Assembly (NCBI RefSeq): GCF_022346925.1
Contig: NZ_JAKRNJ010000003.1
Location: forward strand, 540,890-604,889
DNA from: Microvirga sp. ACRRW
GTDB taxonomy: Bacteria; Pseudomonadota; Alphaproteobacteria; Rhizobiales; Beijerinckiaceae
DNA: 64,000 bases
Reading direction: 5' to 3'
The notes beneath the pieces were generated by a model. The model made no database searches, was not told the DNA's origin, and worked only from the letters and a program-made list of their open reading frames with translations. This document shows positions 37,426 to 45,635 of the stretch, piece after piece (position 1 is the stretch's first letter; each line of letters begins with the position of its first letter). Made by a program: the position numbers and the translations under genes.

Positions 37426-38007
37426 ATGCTCAGACGCCTTTATGACTGGACCCTTTCTCTCGCCTCGAAGCCTTCCGCTCCCTATGCCCTGGCTATCGTG
37501 TCCTTCTCGGAAAGCTCGTTCTTCCCGGTGCCGCCGGATGTGATGCTCGTGCCGATGATGCTGGCGCGGCCGGACAAGGCCTGGTCCTACGCCCTGATCT
37601 GCACGATCGCATCGGTCATCGGCGGTATCTTCGGCTACGTGATCGGTCTGGCGCTCTACGATTCCATCGGAGCCTGGCTCTTCCAGCTCTATGGCCTCAC
37701 GGAGGGGGCGGAGACGTTCCGCCATGCCTATGCCGAGTATGGCCACTGGGTCATCCTGTTGAAGGGGCTGACACCCATCCCCTATAAGCTCGTGACTATC
37801 ACCTCCGGCTTCGCGGGCTATCACATCGGCTGGTTCATCCTGCTCTCGGTTATCACCCGCGGCGCGCGCTTCTTCCTCGTGGCGCTGCTGATGAGCCGGT
37901 TCGGACCCCGCATCAAGACCATCATCGACAACAATTTCAATCTGGTCGCCGGCGGAGCTATCATCGCCATCGTCGGCGGCTTCGTGGCCTTCAAGTATAT
38001 GTTTTAA
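37426..38007 (+). CDS. YqaA/VTT-domain membrane protein (DedA superfamily)
   Basis: 193 residues from ATG 37426. VTT (SNARE-associated) fold: SFSESSFFPVPPDVMLVPM, GGIFGYVIGLALYD, GLTPIPYKLVTITSG and RGARFF. Inner-membrane protein of a superfamily that includes lipid-carrier flippases and proton-dependent transporters. Followed after 3 bases by dsbB, suggesting one transcript. Confidence 0.9.
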   Translation: MLRRLYDWTLSLASKPSAPYALAIVSFSESSFFPVPPDVMLVPMMLARPDKAWSYALICTIASVIGGIFGYVIGLALYDSIGAWLFQLYGLTEGAETFRHAYAEYGHWVILLKGLTPIPYKLVTITSGFAGYHIGWFILLSVITRGARFFLVALLMSRFGPRIKTIIDNNFNLVAGGAIIAIVGGFVAFKYMF

Positions 38008-38010
38008 GGA

Positions 38011-38511
38011 ATGGCGATGCGCTTCCGCCTCTCCATGCGCCAAGTCGCCTTCGCCGTCGCGCTCGGCGCGGCGGCGACCGTCGGCGGCGCGCTCGTGTTC
38101 GAGCATGTGTTCGGCTACGTGCCCTGCAAGCTGTGCCTGATCCAGCGCAATCCCTACTACATCGCCATTCCGCTCGGGATCGTGGCAGCCTTCCTGCCGC
38201 CGCGCTGGACGCGGGTAAGCCTGTGGCTTCTCGCGCTCGTCTTTCTCGTGAGCGCGGGGCTCGGCGCCTATCATTCCGGTGTTGAATGGGGCTTCTTCGC
38301 GGGGCCAAGCGATTGCGGAGGCGGCTCGGGAGCGGGCGCCGGCAATGTGGGCGATTTCCTCAATCAGCTGCAGACGACCCGCGTGGTGAGTTGCACAGAG
38401 GCGGCGTGGCGCTTTCTGGGATTGTCGCTCGCGGGATGGAATGTGCTGATCTCGCTTGGCCTAGCAGCTTTCGCGGCCATGGGCGCGGCAGGCAAGGGCT
38501 TTGGAAAGTGA
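38011..38511 (+). CDS. dsbB: Disulfide bond formation protein B
   Basis: 166 residues with four membrane helices. First redox pair Cys39-Cys42 (CKLC), followed by the conserved arginine of QRNPYY; second pair Cys102 and Cys128 in the second periplasmic loop. Reoxidises DsbA-type thiol oxidases with quinone. The shorter second loop is Gly-rich. Tightly packed between the VTT gene and the M15 peptidase gene. Confidence 0.92.
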   Translation: MAMRFRLSMRQVAFAVALGAAATVGGALVFEHVFGYVPCKLCLIQRNPYYIAIPLGIVAAFLPPRWTRVSLWLLALVFLVSAGLGAYHSGVEWGFFAGPSDCGGGSGAGAGNVGDFLNQLQTTRVVSCTEAAWRFLGLSLAGWNVLISLGLAAFAAMGAAGKGFGK

Positions 38512-38513
38512 CG

Positions 38514-39182
38514 ATGCCGCGCGGCCGTGTGAACGGCTTGCAGGGCGCTGGCGACATTTCTATCCGGCCCTTCGCCTGGGCCGTGAAGCTGCTTCGACAT
38601 TCCCTCCGTTTCGGAGTGCTCATCGCCGCGCTGCTCGGCGTGGGCGCAAACGCAGTCGCCCAGCAGAACGGTGATGTGGGCCAGAGAGCGGCTGCAGGCC
38701 ATTCTTATCAGTCGATCTTCAGACCCGAAGGCATCTATGCCAAAATCCCTGAGCGGGATGACCAAGGCCGCGATCAACGCGCGATGTTCAGGGCCTGGAA
38801 CCCGGATCCGGTAGGAAACCACGAGGCTAATCTCCGGGCCCTCCATCCGTTGCTTGCCCGCGTGGTGCAAAAGGCCCAGGCCGATAACCCAGGTTTGGCC
38901 TTCGTGATAGGCTCGGGCCTGCGCGATGGCAGCCTGCAGCGCAAGGCAGTCGCCTGGGGATGGTCGAGAACCAACGGGGGGCCACACGTGCTCGGTCTCG
39001 CGGTCGACTTGTGGCCGCTCGACGCGCAGGGCCATGTTGTCTTTGATCCGTCAGCACACAACCGAATTGCCGCCGCAATGAAGCGGGCTGCCAGAGAGCT
39101 CGGAGTGCCGATTCTCTGGGGTGGACATTTCCAGAGTTTCAAAGATGCGGACCGCTCGCATTTCGAGCTCAGGCGTCCATAA
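38514..39182 (+). CDS. M15-family peptidoglycan carboxypeptidase/endopeptidase
   Basis: 222 residues from ATG 38514, 2 bases after dsbB. An N-terminal hydrophobic segment (VLIAALLGVGANAVAQ) serves as signal or anchor. The C-terminal ~110 residues are an M15C domain: GSGLRDGSLQ, zinc ligands His and Asp in GPHVLGLAVDLWP, and the third His in RSHFELRRP after the WGGHFQSFKD segment. Cleaves peptide stems of peptidoglycan. Resembles phage-type L-alanyl-D-glutamate peptidases but has an export signal and no phage genes nearby. Confidence 0.88.
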   Translation: MPRGRVNGLQGAGDISIRPFAWAVKLLRHSLRFGVLIAALLGVGANAVAQQNGDVGQRAAAGHSYQSIFRPEGIYAKIPERDDQGRDQRAMFRAWNPDPVGNHEANLRALHPLLARVVQKAQADNPGLAFVIGSGLRDGSLQRKAVAWGWSRTNGGPHVLGLAVDLWPLDAQGHVVFDPSAHNRIAAAMKRAARELGVPILWGGHFQSFKDADRSHFELRRP

Positions 39183-39272
39183 CGGAAAGCCATCATTATC
39201 GCCCGCATTCGCGAGCGGATTGCGTATCATGACACGCCTTCATGGCACGCGCGCAATAGATGCCGAGAAGCC

Positions 39273-39842
39273 TTAAGGCTCCAGCTCGCTGTCCCAGTAG
39301 AGATAGTCCATCCAGCTTTCATGCAGGTAGTTCGGCGGGAAGAGCCGCCCGTTCGAGTGCAGATCGTGGATGGTGGGGGCGAAGGGATGCTGGCGAGGGA
39401 ACATCTCCACTTCGCGGGGCATCTTGTCACCTTTTCTGAGATTGCATGGCGCGCAGGCGGCGACGACGTTTTCCCAGGTGGTCTGGCCGCCCTTGGAACG
39501 GGGAACGACGTGGTCGAAGGTAAGGTCCTCGCGGGTGCCGCAATATTGGCAGCTGAAACGGTCGCGCAGGAAGACGTTGAAGCGGGTAAAGGCTGGATGC
39601 CGCGAGGGCTGAACGTAGGTCTTGAGAGAGATGACCGAGGGCAGGCGGACTTCGAAGCTCGGACTTCGCACGACTTTGTCGTACTCGGAAACGATGTTCA
39701 CCCGGTCCAGGAACACCGCCTTGATCGCATCCTGCCAACACCAGATGGACAAGGGGTAGTAACTCAAGGGCCGGTAATCGGCATTGAGCACCAGAGCCGG
39801 ACAGGCCTCCGGCCTTACAACAGGTTGGACGTGTATCGTCAC
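39273..39842 (-). CDS. HNH endonuclease family protein
   Basis: 189 residues from GTG 39842, chosen because AGGAGG lies at 39847-39852 on the minus strand; longer in-frame starts lack a ribosome site. The HNH module is CQYCG, DHVVPRSKGG, WENVVAACAPCN, with two CxxC zinc knuckles. The N-terminal part (PALVLNADYRPLSYYPLSIWCWQDAI) is typical of a conserved alphaproteobacterial HNH group. No restriction or phage partners are adjacent, so the role is unknown. Confidence 0.9.
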   Translation of the reverse strand: MTIHVQPVVRPEACPALVLNADYRPLSYYPLSIWCWQDAIKAVFLDRVNIVSEYDKVVRSPSFEVRLPSVISLKTYVQPSRHPAFTRFNVFLRDRFSCQYCGTREDLTFDHVVPRSKGGQTTWENVVAACAPCNLRKGDKMPREVEMFPRQHPFAPTIHDLHSNGRLFPPNYLHESWMDYLYWDSELEP

Positions 39843-39992
39843 ATCGCCTCCTCTCAAAGAAGAGTAGCCCCGTCTGAGTAGACTATAGGCATTGTGACGC
39901 TGTTGTGAAGTTCGCCGATAAAGGCGTTTGTGACGCACCACACAGGAAATGCGTCTAAGGATGGCGTTTCTTATGCGAGGAAGCAGGTGAAC

Positions 39993-40511
39993 ATGGCCCT
40001 TCTGCAGCACATTTTCGGGTCAGTCGAGACAGCCATTGCCGCTTACGGGGTCTTTGCCCTCTTCCTTATTCTCTACTTCGAGTCCTTCGGGGTGCCGCTC
40101 CCCGGTGAAAGCGCCCTGATCACCGTTTCGCTGCTGGCAGCCCACAGCGATCATTCCATTGGCCAAATCATTCTGGCTGCGTGGCTGGGCGCCGTGCTGG
40201 GAGACAGCACCGGCTATCTCATCGGGCATATCGGCGGGCGGCGTGTGCTGCTGTGGCTGGCGCCGCGCATCGGGCTGACGCCGGAACGCTTGGGAAAGGT
40301 GGAGAAAATCGCCCGGGAGAAAGGCTTCTACATGGTCATGACGGCGCGCTTCGTCGTGGGCTTGCGCCAGCTCAACGGCATTCTGGCAGGCACGGTCGCG
40401 ATGCCGTGGCCGCGTTTCGTCCTGGCAAATGCCCTGGGAGCGCTGCTCTGGACATGCTTCTGGGGACTCGGCGCCTATTTCTTCGCGGACCTATTTCGCC
40501 GCTTCTTATAG
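39993..40511 (+). CDS. DedA family membrane protein
   Basis: 172 residues from ATG 39993. Typical DedA sequence: YFESFGVPLPGESALI, LGAVLGDSTGYLIGHIGGRR, EKGFYMVMTARFVVGLRQLNGILAG. The conserved Glu of the first loop and the arginine of the ARFVxxxR motif are present. Inner membrane; envelope homeostasis or polyprenyl-lipid transport by family analogy. Converges with the acyl-CoA dehydrogenase gene, 2 bases apart. Confidence 0.92.
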   Translation: MALLQHIFGSVETAIAAYGVFALFLILYFESFGVPLPGESALITVSLLAAHSDHSIGQIILAAWLGAVLGDSTGYLIGHIGGRRVLLWLAPRIGLTPERLGKVEKIAREKGFYMVMTARFVVGLRQLNGILAGTVAMPWPRFVLANALGALLWTCFWGLGAYFFADLFRRFL

Positions 40512-40513
40512 GT

Positions 40514-41395
40514 TTAGCGGGTCGGGACAGGGTGCTCGCCGCGATAATCGTAAAAGCCGCGCTTGGTCTTGCGACCGAGCCAGCCGGCCTCGACGTATTT
40601 CACCAGAAGCGGGCAGGGGCGGTACTTGGAATCGGCCAGACCCTCGTAGAGCACCTGCATGATCGACAGGCAGGTATCGAGGCCGATGAAGTCGGCGAGC
40701 TGCAGCGGGCCCATCGGATGGTTCGCGCCGAGGCGCATGGCCGTGTCGATGGCTTCCACCGAGCCCACGCCCTCATAGAGCGTATAGATCGCCTCGTTGA
40801 TCATCGGCAGCAGGATGCGGTTGACGATGAAGGCCGGGAAGTCCTCCGAGACGGTAGAGGTCTTGCCGAGCTTGGCGATGAATTCCTTGGAGGATTCGTA
40901 AGTCGGGTCGTCGGTGGCGATGCCGCGGATCAGCTCCACGAGCTGCATCACCGGTACCGGATTCATGAAGTGGATACCGATGAACTTTTCCGGGCGGTCG
41001 GTGGCGGCGGCCAGACGCGTGATGGAGATCGAGGACGTGTTCGTCGCGATCATCGTCTCGGGACGCAGCGAGGCACAAAGGTTGGTGAAGATCTTGCGCT
41101 TCACCTCCTCGTTCTCGGTGGCGGCCTCGATCACGATGTCGCAGACGGAGAGATCGTCGTAGCCTCGGGCCGGCTTGATGCGCTCAAGCGCCGCCTGACG
41201 GTCGGCATCCGTGATCGCGCCCTTGGCGACCTGACGGGCCATGTTGCCGTTGATGGTGGCCAAGCCCGCGTTGATGCGGTCCTCCGAGAGATCGTGGAGC
41301 CGGACGGTGAAGCCCGCGAGCGAACAGACATGAGCGATGCCGCTGCCCATTTGTCCCGCGCCGATCACGCCAACCGTCTTGATCTCAATGCCCAT
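40514..41395 (-). CDS. 3-hydroxybutyryl-CoA dehydrogenase
   Basis: 293 residues. Rossmann motif GAGQMGSG near residues 12-19, then [11 protein letters not shown], the signature [15 protein letters not shown] with catalytic His, and the C-terminal helical domain ([16 protein letters not shown]). Interconverts acetoacetyl-CoA and 3-hydroxybutyryl-CoA, likely for polyhydroxybutyrate or fatty-acid turnover. Downstream of etfB-etfA, a common pairing in this order. Confidence 0.95.
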   Translation of the reverse strand: MGIEIKTVGVIGAGQMGSGIAHVCSLAGFTVRLHDLSEDRINAGLATINGNMARQVAKGAITDADRQAALERIKPARGYDDLSVCDIVIEAATENEEVKRKIFTNLCASLRPETMIATNTSSISITRLAAATDRPEKFIGIHFMNPVPVMQLVELIRGIATDDPTYESSKEFIAKLGKTSTVSEDFPAFIVNRILLPMINEAIYTLYEGVGSVEAIDTAMRLGANHPMGPLQLADFIGLDTCLSIMQVLYEGLADSKYRPCPLLVKYVEAGWLGRKTKRGFYDYRGEHPVPTR

Positions 41396-41422
41396 CTGAC
41401 TTCGCCTGCATCCATGCTTTGA

Positions 41423-41452
41423 GCATCCGGGCGAGCGTTCCCGCCCGGATGC
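41423..41452 (-). other. Intercistronic hairpin between etfA and the dehydrogenase gene
   Basis: GCATCCGGGCG and CGCCCGGATGC form an 11-base perfect stem with an 8-base loop. No T run on the minus strand, so it is more likely a processing or stability element than a terminator. Confidence 0.5.
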
Positions 41453-41479
41453 AATGTTCGAAACCTATTCCTGGACCGA

Positions 41480-42421
41480 TTAACCGGCTTTGGTCAACTC
41501 ATCCTTGAGTTCAGGAAGGATTGCGAAGAGGTCGCCGACGAGGCCGTAATCGGCGACCTGGAAGATCGGGGCCTCCTCGTCCTTGTTGATCGCCACGATC
41601 ACCTTGGAATCCTTCATCCCCGCCAGATGCTGGATCGCGCCTGAGATGCCCACCGCAATGTAGAGATCCGGCGCCACCACCTTGCCGGTCTGGCCCACCT
41701 GCCAGTCGTTCGGCGCATAGCCCGCATCCACTGCCGCGCGCGAGGCTCCCATCGCCGCCCCGAGCTTGTCGGCAATCGGCTCGATATACTGCTTGAAGTT
41801 CTCCGCAGACCCCAGCGAGCGCCCGCCCGAGATGATGATCCTGGCCGAGGTCAGCTCCGGACGGTCGCTTTTGGCGATCTCCTCGCCCTTGAAGCTCGAC
41901 AGCTGCGGATCGCTGGCCGCGTTCACGCTCTCGACCGCGGCCGAGCCGCCCTCACCGGCGGCCGGGAAGGCGGCGGTGCGTACCGTGATCACCTTCTTGG
42001 CGTCGGTCGCCTGCACCGTCTGGATGGCGTTGCCGGCATAGATCGGACGCTCGAAGGTGTCGGGCGAGACCACCTTGGTGATGTCGGAGACCTGCATCAC
42101 ATCGAGGAGCGCTGCCACCCGCGGCATGATGTTCTTGCCGTTCGAGGTCGAGGGCGCGATCAGCGCGTCATAGGCGCCTGCCAGCGACACGATGAGCGCG
42201 GCGACGGGCTCGGCCAGCATGTGCTCGTAGGCGGCATTGTCGGCCAGCAGCACCTTCTCCACGCCCTCGAGCTTGGCGGCGGCATCGGCTGCGGCCTTGG
42301 CGTTGGAACCCACCACCAGCACGTGCACGGGAGCACCCAGCGCCTTGGCGGCGGAAAGGGCCTTGTGGGTAGCGTCCTTCAGGTGAGCGTTGTCGTGCTC
42401 GGCAATCAGCAATGTGGTCAT
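41480..42421 (-). CDS. etfA: Electron transfer flavoprotein alpha subunit
   Basis: 313 residues. N-terminal nucleotide-like domain ([14 protein letters not shown]) and the FAD-binding C-terminal domain with [35 protein letters not shown] and [18 protein letters not shown]. With EtfB it carries electrons from acyl-CoA dehydrogenases to ETF-quinone oxidoreductase. Lies 15 bases after etfB. Confidence 0.96.
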   Translation of the reverse strand: MTTLLIAEHDNAHLKDATHKALSAAKALGAPVHVLVVGSNAKAAADAAAKLEGVEKVLLADNAAYEHMLAEPVAALIVSLAGAYDALIAPSTSNGKNIMPRVAALLDVMQVSDITKVVSPDTFERPIYAGNAIQTVQATDAKKVITVRTAAFPAAGEGGSAAVESVNAASDPQLSSFKGEEIAKSDRPELTSARIIISGGRSLGSAENFKQYIEPIADKLGAAMGASRAAVDAGYAPNDWQVGQTGKVVAPDLYIAVGISGAIQHLAGMKDSKVIVAINKDEEAPIFQVADYGLVGDLFAILPELKDELTKAG

Positions 42422-42436
42422 TGTTCTTGATCCTTC

Positions 42437-43186
42437 TTAGAGCACGCCGGCTTCGGTCTTGAGCTTCGAGACGAGTTCGGCCACCGAACCCACCTTCACG
42501 CCCGCCTTGCGGCCGCCCGGCTCGGTGGTCTTGAGCACTTTCAAGCGCGGAGCGACATCGACGCCGAGGGTCTCCGGCGAAGTCTCGTCGAGAGGCTTCT
42601 TCTTGGCCTTCATGATATTGGGCAGGCTCGCATAGCGCGGCTCGTTGAGGCGCAGGTCCGTGGTGACGATGGCCGGCAGCTTCAGGCCCACCGTCTGCAG
42701 GCCGCCATCGACCTCGCGGGTCACGTCGACCGAGCCTTCGCCCACATTCACCTTGAAGGCAAACGTGCCCTGCGGCCAGCCGAGGAGGGCCGCCAGCATC
42801 TGTCCGGTCTGGTTGGAATCGTCATCGATGGCCTGCTTGCCCATGATCACCAGATCGGGCTTCTCCTGCTCGATCACGCCTTTCAGGATCTTGGCGACGG
42901 CCAGCGGCTCGACGGTGGCATCGGTCTTGACCAGGATGCCGCGGTCGGCGCCCATGGCGAGCGCGGTGCGGATGGTCTCGCCGGCCTGAGCGGGGCCGAT
43001 GGAAACGGCAACGATCTCGGTGGCCTTGCCCTGTTCCTTCAGGCGCACGGCCTCCTCGACGGCGATCTCGTCGAAGGGGTTCATCGACATCTTGACGTTG
43101 GCAAGCTCGACCCCGGACCCATCGCCCTTCACGCGGATCTTGACGTTGTAATCAACGACCCGCTTCACACACACCAGAAGCTTCAT
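42437..43186 (-). CDS. etfB: Electron transfer flavoprotein beta subunit
   Basis: 249 residues from ATG 43186, the canonical [19 protein letters not shown] start. AMP-binding region [21 protein letters not shown] and the recognition loop [19 protein letters not shown] are present. Partner of EtfA in fatty-acid and amino-acid oxidation. Confidence 0.96.
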   Translation of the reverse strand: MKLLVCVKRVVDYNVKIRVKGDGSGVELANVKMSMNPFDEIAVEEAVRLKEQGKATEIVAVSIGPAQAGETIRTALAMGADRGILVKTDATVEPLAVAKILKGVIEQEKPDLVIMGKQAIDDDSNQTGQMLAALLGWPQGTFAFKVNVGEGSVDVTREVDGGLQTVGLKLPAIVTTDLRLNEPRYASLPNIMKAKKKPLDETSPETLGVDVAPRLKVLKTTEPGGRKAGVKVGSVAELVSKLKTEAGVL

Positions 43187-43290
43187 TCGTCTGTCCTCAT
43201 TGAAGATCAGGCCCGGATATGGCTCATCGTAAGCTCTCCGGACAGATAGGAAAAAGGCTGAGCGGGACCGTAGCTTTAAGGTCCCATTTG

Positions 43291-44040
43291 TCAACGCGAT
43301 GACTGCAATTCCTGCGCTGCTGCGCGGGCGAGAACCGGATCGTAGCGATGACGCATGATGGGGATGAGAATAGCGCCCGCGATGAACCCGCCAAGATGGG
43401 CAAACCATCCCACCCCATCGTCCGCGCCGAAGAAGGCCGAGACGAACTGCACGGCAAACCAGAAGCCGATGGCCCAATAGGCTGGCAGGCGCAGAGGAAT
43501 TCCCCCGAGGAACAAGGCCCAGATCCGCACACGCGGATAAAGGATCACATAGGCCGCCACCACGCCCGAGACGCCGCCCGAAGCGCCGATGAGCGGACGC
43601 TCAAGCGCCGGCAGGATGAAGCTCTCCGGCATGCTTGCGCCTGCCATGGAGAAGGATGCTACGGCATGCACGAGGCTCGCGGTGATTCCGCAGATCAGGA
43701 AGAACGCTAGAAAGCGCAGGTGCCCCATCGCGTCTTCCACATTGTCGCCGAACACCCACAGAAACAGCATGTTGCCGATGAGGTGAAACCACGATCCGTG
43801 CAGGAAGATATTGGTGACGAGCGTCATCCACACCGGCACGAAGGGATAGCCTTCGGGCAGTGTCTCGTAGCCGAACAGCACGGCGGGGATGAGGCCGAGG
43901 CCGCCGACCATCTCATCGGCGGATAGCGGCCCATAGACATAGAAAAGATGGATGAGAACGCAGGCCACGATCAGCGACCGCGCCACGACCGGCGTTTTCA
44001 TGTGCTGGAGCGGAACGCCGTCGTGAAGCGGGAGAAACAT
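43291..44040 (-). CDS. Rhomboid family intramembrane serine protease
   Basis: 249 residues from ATG 44040. Six to seven membrane helices; [23 protein letters not shown] (oxyanion-side His and Asn), catalytic Ser in GASGGVSG, and catalytic His in AHLGGFIAG. Located 7 bases after the adenosyltransferase gene. Substrate unknown. Confidence 0.92.
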   Translation of the reverse strand: MFLPLHDGVPLQHMKTPVVARSLIVACVLIHLFYVYGPLSADEMVGGLGLIPAVLFGYETLPEGYPFVPVWMTLVTNIFLHGSWFHLIGNMLFLWVFGDNVEDAMGHLRFLAFFLICGITASLVHAVASFSMAGASMPESFILPALERPLIGASGGVSGVVAAYVILYPRVRIWALFLGGIPLRLPAYWAIGFWFAVQFVSAFFGADDGVGWFAHLGGFIAGAILIPIMRHRYDPVLARAAAQELQSSR

Positions 44041-44047
44041 GATCCCT

Positions 44048-44623
44048 CTAGCGGTTCTGGCCGGGAACCCAGAGAACGTCCAGGTTTCCATTGTCATTTA
44101 CGTGGCGTGAGGCCACGAACAGGAAATCCGAGAGACGATTGAGATATTTCGCGACTTCTTCGGAGACCTTCTCATCGGGCTCCTGCATCAGCTCCACCAC
44201 ATTGCGCTCGGCCCGGCGGCAGGTCGTGCGGGCGAGATGCAAGGCGGCGGCGGCTGGCGTGCCACCGGGCAGGACGAAGGAGCGCAGGGGCTGGAGGTCC
44301 GCGTTCAGCTCGTCGATCTCCCGTTCGAGACGATCGACCTGACCTTGCGTAATCCGGAGTGGCTCATAGGGGAGCGGCTTGCCCGTCTCCACGGTCGCGA
44401 GATCGGCGCCGAGATCGAACAGGTCGTTCTGGATGCGGCCGAGCATCGAATCGATCGGCAGATCCTTCGTGTGCAGGCGAGCCATGCCGATGCAGGCATT
44501 GGTCTCGTCCACGGTGCCGAAGGCCTCGATGCGCAGGTCATGCTTGAGGCGGCGTCCGCCGGCGGCGAGCGCCGTCGTGCCCTTGTCCCCGGTGCGGGTG
44601 TAGATTCGATTGAGAACGACCAT
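44048..44623 (-). CDS. pduO: Cob(I)alamin adenosyltransferase, PduO type
   Basis: 191 residues. ATP-binding N-terminus RIYTRTGDKGTTALAAG, EAFGTVDETNACIGMAR, and the C-terminal CRRAERNVVEL plus LNRLSDFLFVASRH are the family signatures. Converts reduced cobalamin to adenosylcobalamin. In the same strand order as rhomboid and etfBA, which supports a conserved cluster. Confidence 0.95.
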   Translation of the reverse strand: MVVLNRIYTRTGDKGTTALAAGGRRLKHDLRIEAFGTVDETNACIGMARLHTKDLPIDSMLGRIQNDLFDLGADLATVETGKPLPYEPLRITQGQVDRLEREIDELNADLQPLRSFVLPGGTPAAAALHLARTTCRRAERNVVELMQEPDEKVSEEVAKYLNRLSDFLFVASRHVNDNGNLDVLWVPGQNR

Positions 44624-44650
44624 GAAAGGCCCAGGTTTTAAGGGTTTCGT

Positions 44651-45241
44651 TTAGAACGAATACCCAACCCGAGCGCCGACATTCGTCAAGCCCCGATTTT
44701 CGGAGCAAGCGCCGGCATTGGAGAGATGCTCGATGGTGGCCATCACGCTCCAGTTGGCGGACAGGCGCACGCCCACGGAGCCGGATTCGCGGAAGAGGGG
44801 CGAGCAGCCCAGGGATTGGCGATTCGCGAAGGGATCGGTGACCTTGTCCTCGCCGTTATGGATGGCGCCGCCGAGGCTGCCTTCCACGAACAAGCTCGGG
44901 GTGATGTCGAACGTCCAAGTCAGGCCCGCATAGGCGAAGCTCGTCCGGTCGTCGAAGTTCAGGCTGCCGCCGATATGGGGGCGGGGGATGAAGTAGCTCG
45001 TGAACAGGTCAGACGCGGTGAAAGGCTTCGCGAAGAGAATTTCGCCGGTGAGATTGGCAGAGCCGTCCTCACCCTCGGGGCCCCAGGGGTCCTGGGCGGA
45101 GAAACCGCCGCGGAATTCGGAGAGAAGGCTCGGCTGGCTCGAGCCCTGAGCGGAAGGCTTCCTCGCATCGGCGGCGTAAAGGCTGGTCGATCCTGCAAAC
45201 AGGACCAGAAGGCTCAAGCCTAAGGCTTTGCTGACGCGCAT
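44651..45241 (-). CDS. pagL: Lipid A 3-O-deacylase, PagL-like outer-membrane protein
   Basis: 196 residues from ATG 45241 (GTG 45256 is an alternative). Signal peptide to SLYAAD; predicted 8-stranded barrel with alternating hydrophobic strands and a C-terminal aromatic residue (VGYSF). The EHLSNAG segment carries the catalytic His and Ser of PagL. Removes the 3-O-acyl chain of lipid A. The first half is more divergent than the second. Confidence 0.85.
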   Translation of the reverse strand: MRVSKALGLSLLVLFAGSTSLYAADARKPSAQGSSQPSLLSEFRGGFSAQDPWGPEGEDGSANLTGEILFAKPFTASDLFTSYFIPRPHIGGSLNFDDRTSFAYAGLTWTFDITPSLFVEGSLGGAIHNGEDKVTDPFANRQSLGCSPLFRESGSVGVRLSANWSVMATIEHLSNAGACSENRGLTNVGARVGYSF

Positions 45242-45348
45242 TAGAAGGAGATCCACCGCTTATTGATTTTGAAGCCATCAGGCTACGCCCGTATGGCTAA
45301 TGATCTCTTAATACAAACCGTGGCGAAAAAGTGTCAAGACCAAGAAGG

Positions 45349-45540
45349 CTAAGCCGCTCTCCACCAGATTACGCCCATGATGACGATGATGGCGAGAAAC
45401 TGGAGAAGGACACGCAGCCTCATGAGGTGCTGCGACCGGCTCGCGCTGCCGCCGCGCAGCATATTGACCAAGCCGAGGAGCAGGACGAAGGCAACCGCCA
45501 AAACCGCAATGGGGACAATGATATCGGCAAAACTGGACAT
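45349..45540 (-). CDS. Twin-transmembrane small protein
   Basis: 63 residues from ATG 45540. Two hydrophobic helices (IIVPIAVLAVAFVLLLGLVNML and LLQFLAIIVIMGVIWW) joined by a basic loop RSQHLMRLR; HIG1-like in design. Usually found beside the PduO-type adenosyltransferase in Hyphomicrobiales. Function unknown. Confidence 0.8.
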   Translation of the reverse strand: MSSFADIIVPIAVLAVAFVLLLGLVNMLRGGSASRSQHLMRLRVLLQFLAIIVIMGVIWWRAA

Positions 45541-45635
45541 CGTGATTCCATGAATGGGTCCGGAGCCGGCAATCCGGAATCCGGTGGAGGAAAGGGGCCT
45601 CGCGTTCCTGAAGCCGTCCCCTCTTAACCCTAAAC

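Noticed and set aside
38514..39182. Prophage endolysin
   Set aside because: The M15 domain resembles phage enzymes, but the protein has an export signal, is packed behind dsbB and has no phage neighbours.
39273..39842. HNH homing endonuclease or restriction enzyme
   Set aside because: No intron, intein or methyltransferase nearby; it belongs to a conserved chromosomal HNH group.
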